From M55B154 sp964486725 (lineage in GTDB: Bacteria; Spirochaetota; UBA4802; UB4802): 64,000 nt of DNA. Made by a program: the position numbers and the translations under genes. The DNA is taken from contig CAZAOK010000001.1 in assembly GCA_964486725.1 (NCBI GenBank), forward strand, positions 65,442 through 129,441. Direction: 5' to 3'. Positions 63,601-64,000 of this stretch are shown here, piece by piece. Under the pieces are notes generated by a model. It had not been told where the DNA came from and did not search any database. It saw only the letters and a program-made list of their open reading frames with translations. Each line of letters starts with the position of its first letter. Positions within the stretch are counted from its first letter, which is position 1.

Positions 63601-63747
63601 TTCCTCCTTAGAAAACCCAAAGAGTTGGCGCAGTGAAAAGTTACGGGATATTCTTCCGCTGCCACTGCAGGATGGGTGGTTTTTTTCACGGTCTGATTCG
63701 TGATTCGCATTCTCATTTTTTTCATTAGTGTTTTTATTCTGTGACAT
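63598..63747 (-). CDS. Small ORF, 49 codons, unknown product
   Basis: The ATG at 63747 is preceded by AAGGAGGT 7 bases ahead, one of the strongest ribosome sites in the window. The product is hydrophilic at first (MSQNKNTNEKNENANHESDR) and ends GRISRNFSLRQLFGFSKEE, with one Cys. No signal peptide or membrane helix. It is upstream of the MurG-like gene on the same strand, separated by 129 bases that contain the palindrome. No family recognised. Confidence 0.55.
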   Translation of the reverse strand: MSQNKNTNEKNENANHESDREKNHPSCSGSGRISRNFSLRQLFGFSKEE

Positions 63748-63780
63748 ATGTTTACCTCCTTTCCATAGTATATAACATAT

Positions 63781-63801
63781 TGAAGTTATGGGGAAACTTC
63801 A
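63781..63801. repeat. Short hairpin upstream of the small ORF
   Basis: TGAAGTT and AACTTCA form a 7-bp stem with a 7-base loop, followed by an A-run on the plus strand. It could be an operator or the end of a minus-strand transcript from beyond the window. Confidence 0.35.
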
Positions 63802-63836
63802 AAAAAATGAATTCCAGGAATATGTTTGAGCCTCTC

Positions 63837-63855
63837 CCCCCGCCTTCGGCGGGGG
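63837..63855. repeat. G/C hairpin repeat (CCCCCGCC type)
   Basis: CCCCCGCC, loop TTC, GGCGGGGG: an 8-bp perfect stem. The same core occurs in the MITE-like element at 15249-15281, so it is a repeated unit in this genome. Confidence 0.6.
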
Positions 63856-63895
63856 ACAAAAAATACATATAAATAAATTATCTGATTTGGCTACT

Positions 63896-63932
63896 CCCTC
63901 CCCCTTGATGGGGGAGGGCCGGGGTGGGGGTG
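63896..63932. repeat. Dispersed-repeat-like G/C hairpin with GGGGTGGGGGT tail
   Basis: CCCTCCCCC, loop TTGAT, GGGGGAGGG: a 9-bp perfect stem, followed by CCGGGGTGGGGGTG. This whole pattern recurs between genes in many unrelated bacteria and is often mistranslated as a Pro-rich TPTPALPHQGGG peptide (from memory, not searched). Confidence 0.6.
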
Positions 63933-64000
63933 AGTTGCGTATATAAAAAAAGATATTGTACATTTTTCAAGACAACTTCGCAGAAATCAAACAGATGTTG

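Noticed and set aside
63878..64000. Minus-strand frame open for 40 codons to the right edge, ending in TPTPALPHQGGG
   Set aside because: The last part is the mistranslated G/C repeat, and the remaining about 22 codons are too few to show a gene. A gene entering from the right remains possible.

Overview
The window reads as a piece of a spirochaete (Spirochaetota) chromosome. The strongest evidence is the order flbD-motA-motB-fliL-fliY-fliO-fliP-fliQ-fliR-flhB-flhA-flhF-flhG followed by a sigma-28 gene and a FapA (DUF342) gene. Supporting evidence is an OmpL47-like fragment at the left edge, a 29-residue COX24/bS22-type ribosomal protein, several lipoproteins, and a gldA-gldF-gldG-DUF4340 cluster. 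The genus cannot be told from this sequence. The left third looks richer in G+C than the middle (by eye, not computed).

Layout. (1) 1-1621, minus strand: a cut-off exported OmpL47-like protein, a small exported protein and a Nudix hydrolase. (2) 1726-17266, plus strand: a cell-envelope block with a VanW protein, an exported AMMECR1-domain protein, an alpha-2-macroglobulin lipoprotein carrying the thioester motif, a fusion of a SpoIID domain to a penicillin-binding-type transpeptidase domain, a metalloprotease/propeller/beta-barrel protein, a CNNM/CorC-type transporter and a FlgO-like/von Willebrand A fusion. The 373-base gap at 15073-15445 holds a decayed beta-barrel gene end and a 152-bp MITE-like element with 8-bp direct repeats. 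(3) 17465-24269: an 1875-residue lipoprotein of unknown function, a DUF115 (Maf-like) protein and FlbD. (4) 24375-42187: stator, basal-body, export-gate and flagellar regulatory genes, then cheR and cheD. fliM is missing from its usual place. (5) 42203-47340: yicC, remA, gmk, rpoZ, miaA, hfq, an SPFH protein, the bS22-like gene and a membrane protein. miaA has an in-frame TAG two codons after its natural ATG. (6) 47499-52759: cheW, then minus-strand larC, larB, an iron-ADH-like protein that has lost its metal ligands, flgM, rsmI and a DUF2269-like gene. (7) 52939-61974: serC, an unknown gene, a sugar-isomerase cupin, a glycosidase-like protein, the Gld-type ABC set and a pyruvate kinase lacking its C-terminal domain. 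(8) 61969-64000: a MurG/MGDG-synthase-like protein, a 49-codon ORF next to a perfect palindrome, and G/C hairpin repeats.

How the genes fit together. The central block builds and controls a periplasmic flagellum: MotAB drive it, FliOPQR-FlhAB export its parts, FlhF/FlhG set its position and number, FliA/FlgM time late genes, and CheR, CheD, CheW and FliY link it to chemotaxis. The left block appears devoted to peptidoglycan and envelope defence or remodelling. It is the best candidate for a poorly described system, because alpha-2-macroglobulin is paired here with a SpoIID-transpeptidase fusion rather than with the PBP1c partner known from enterobacteria.
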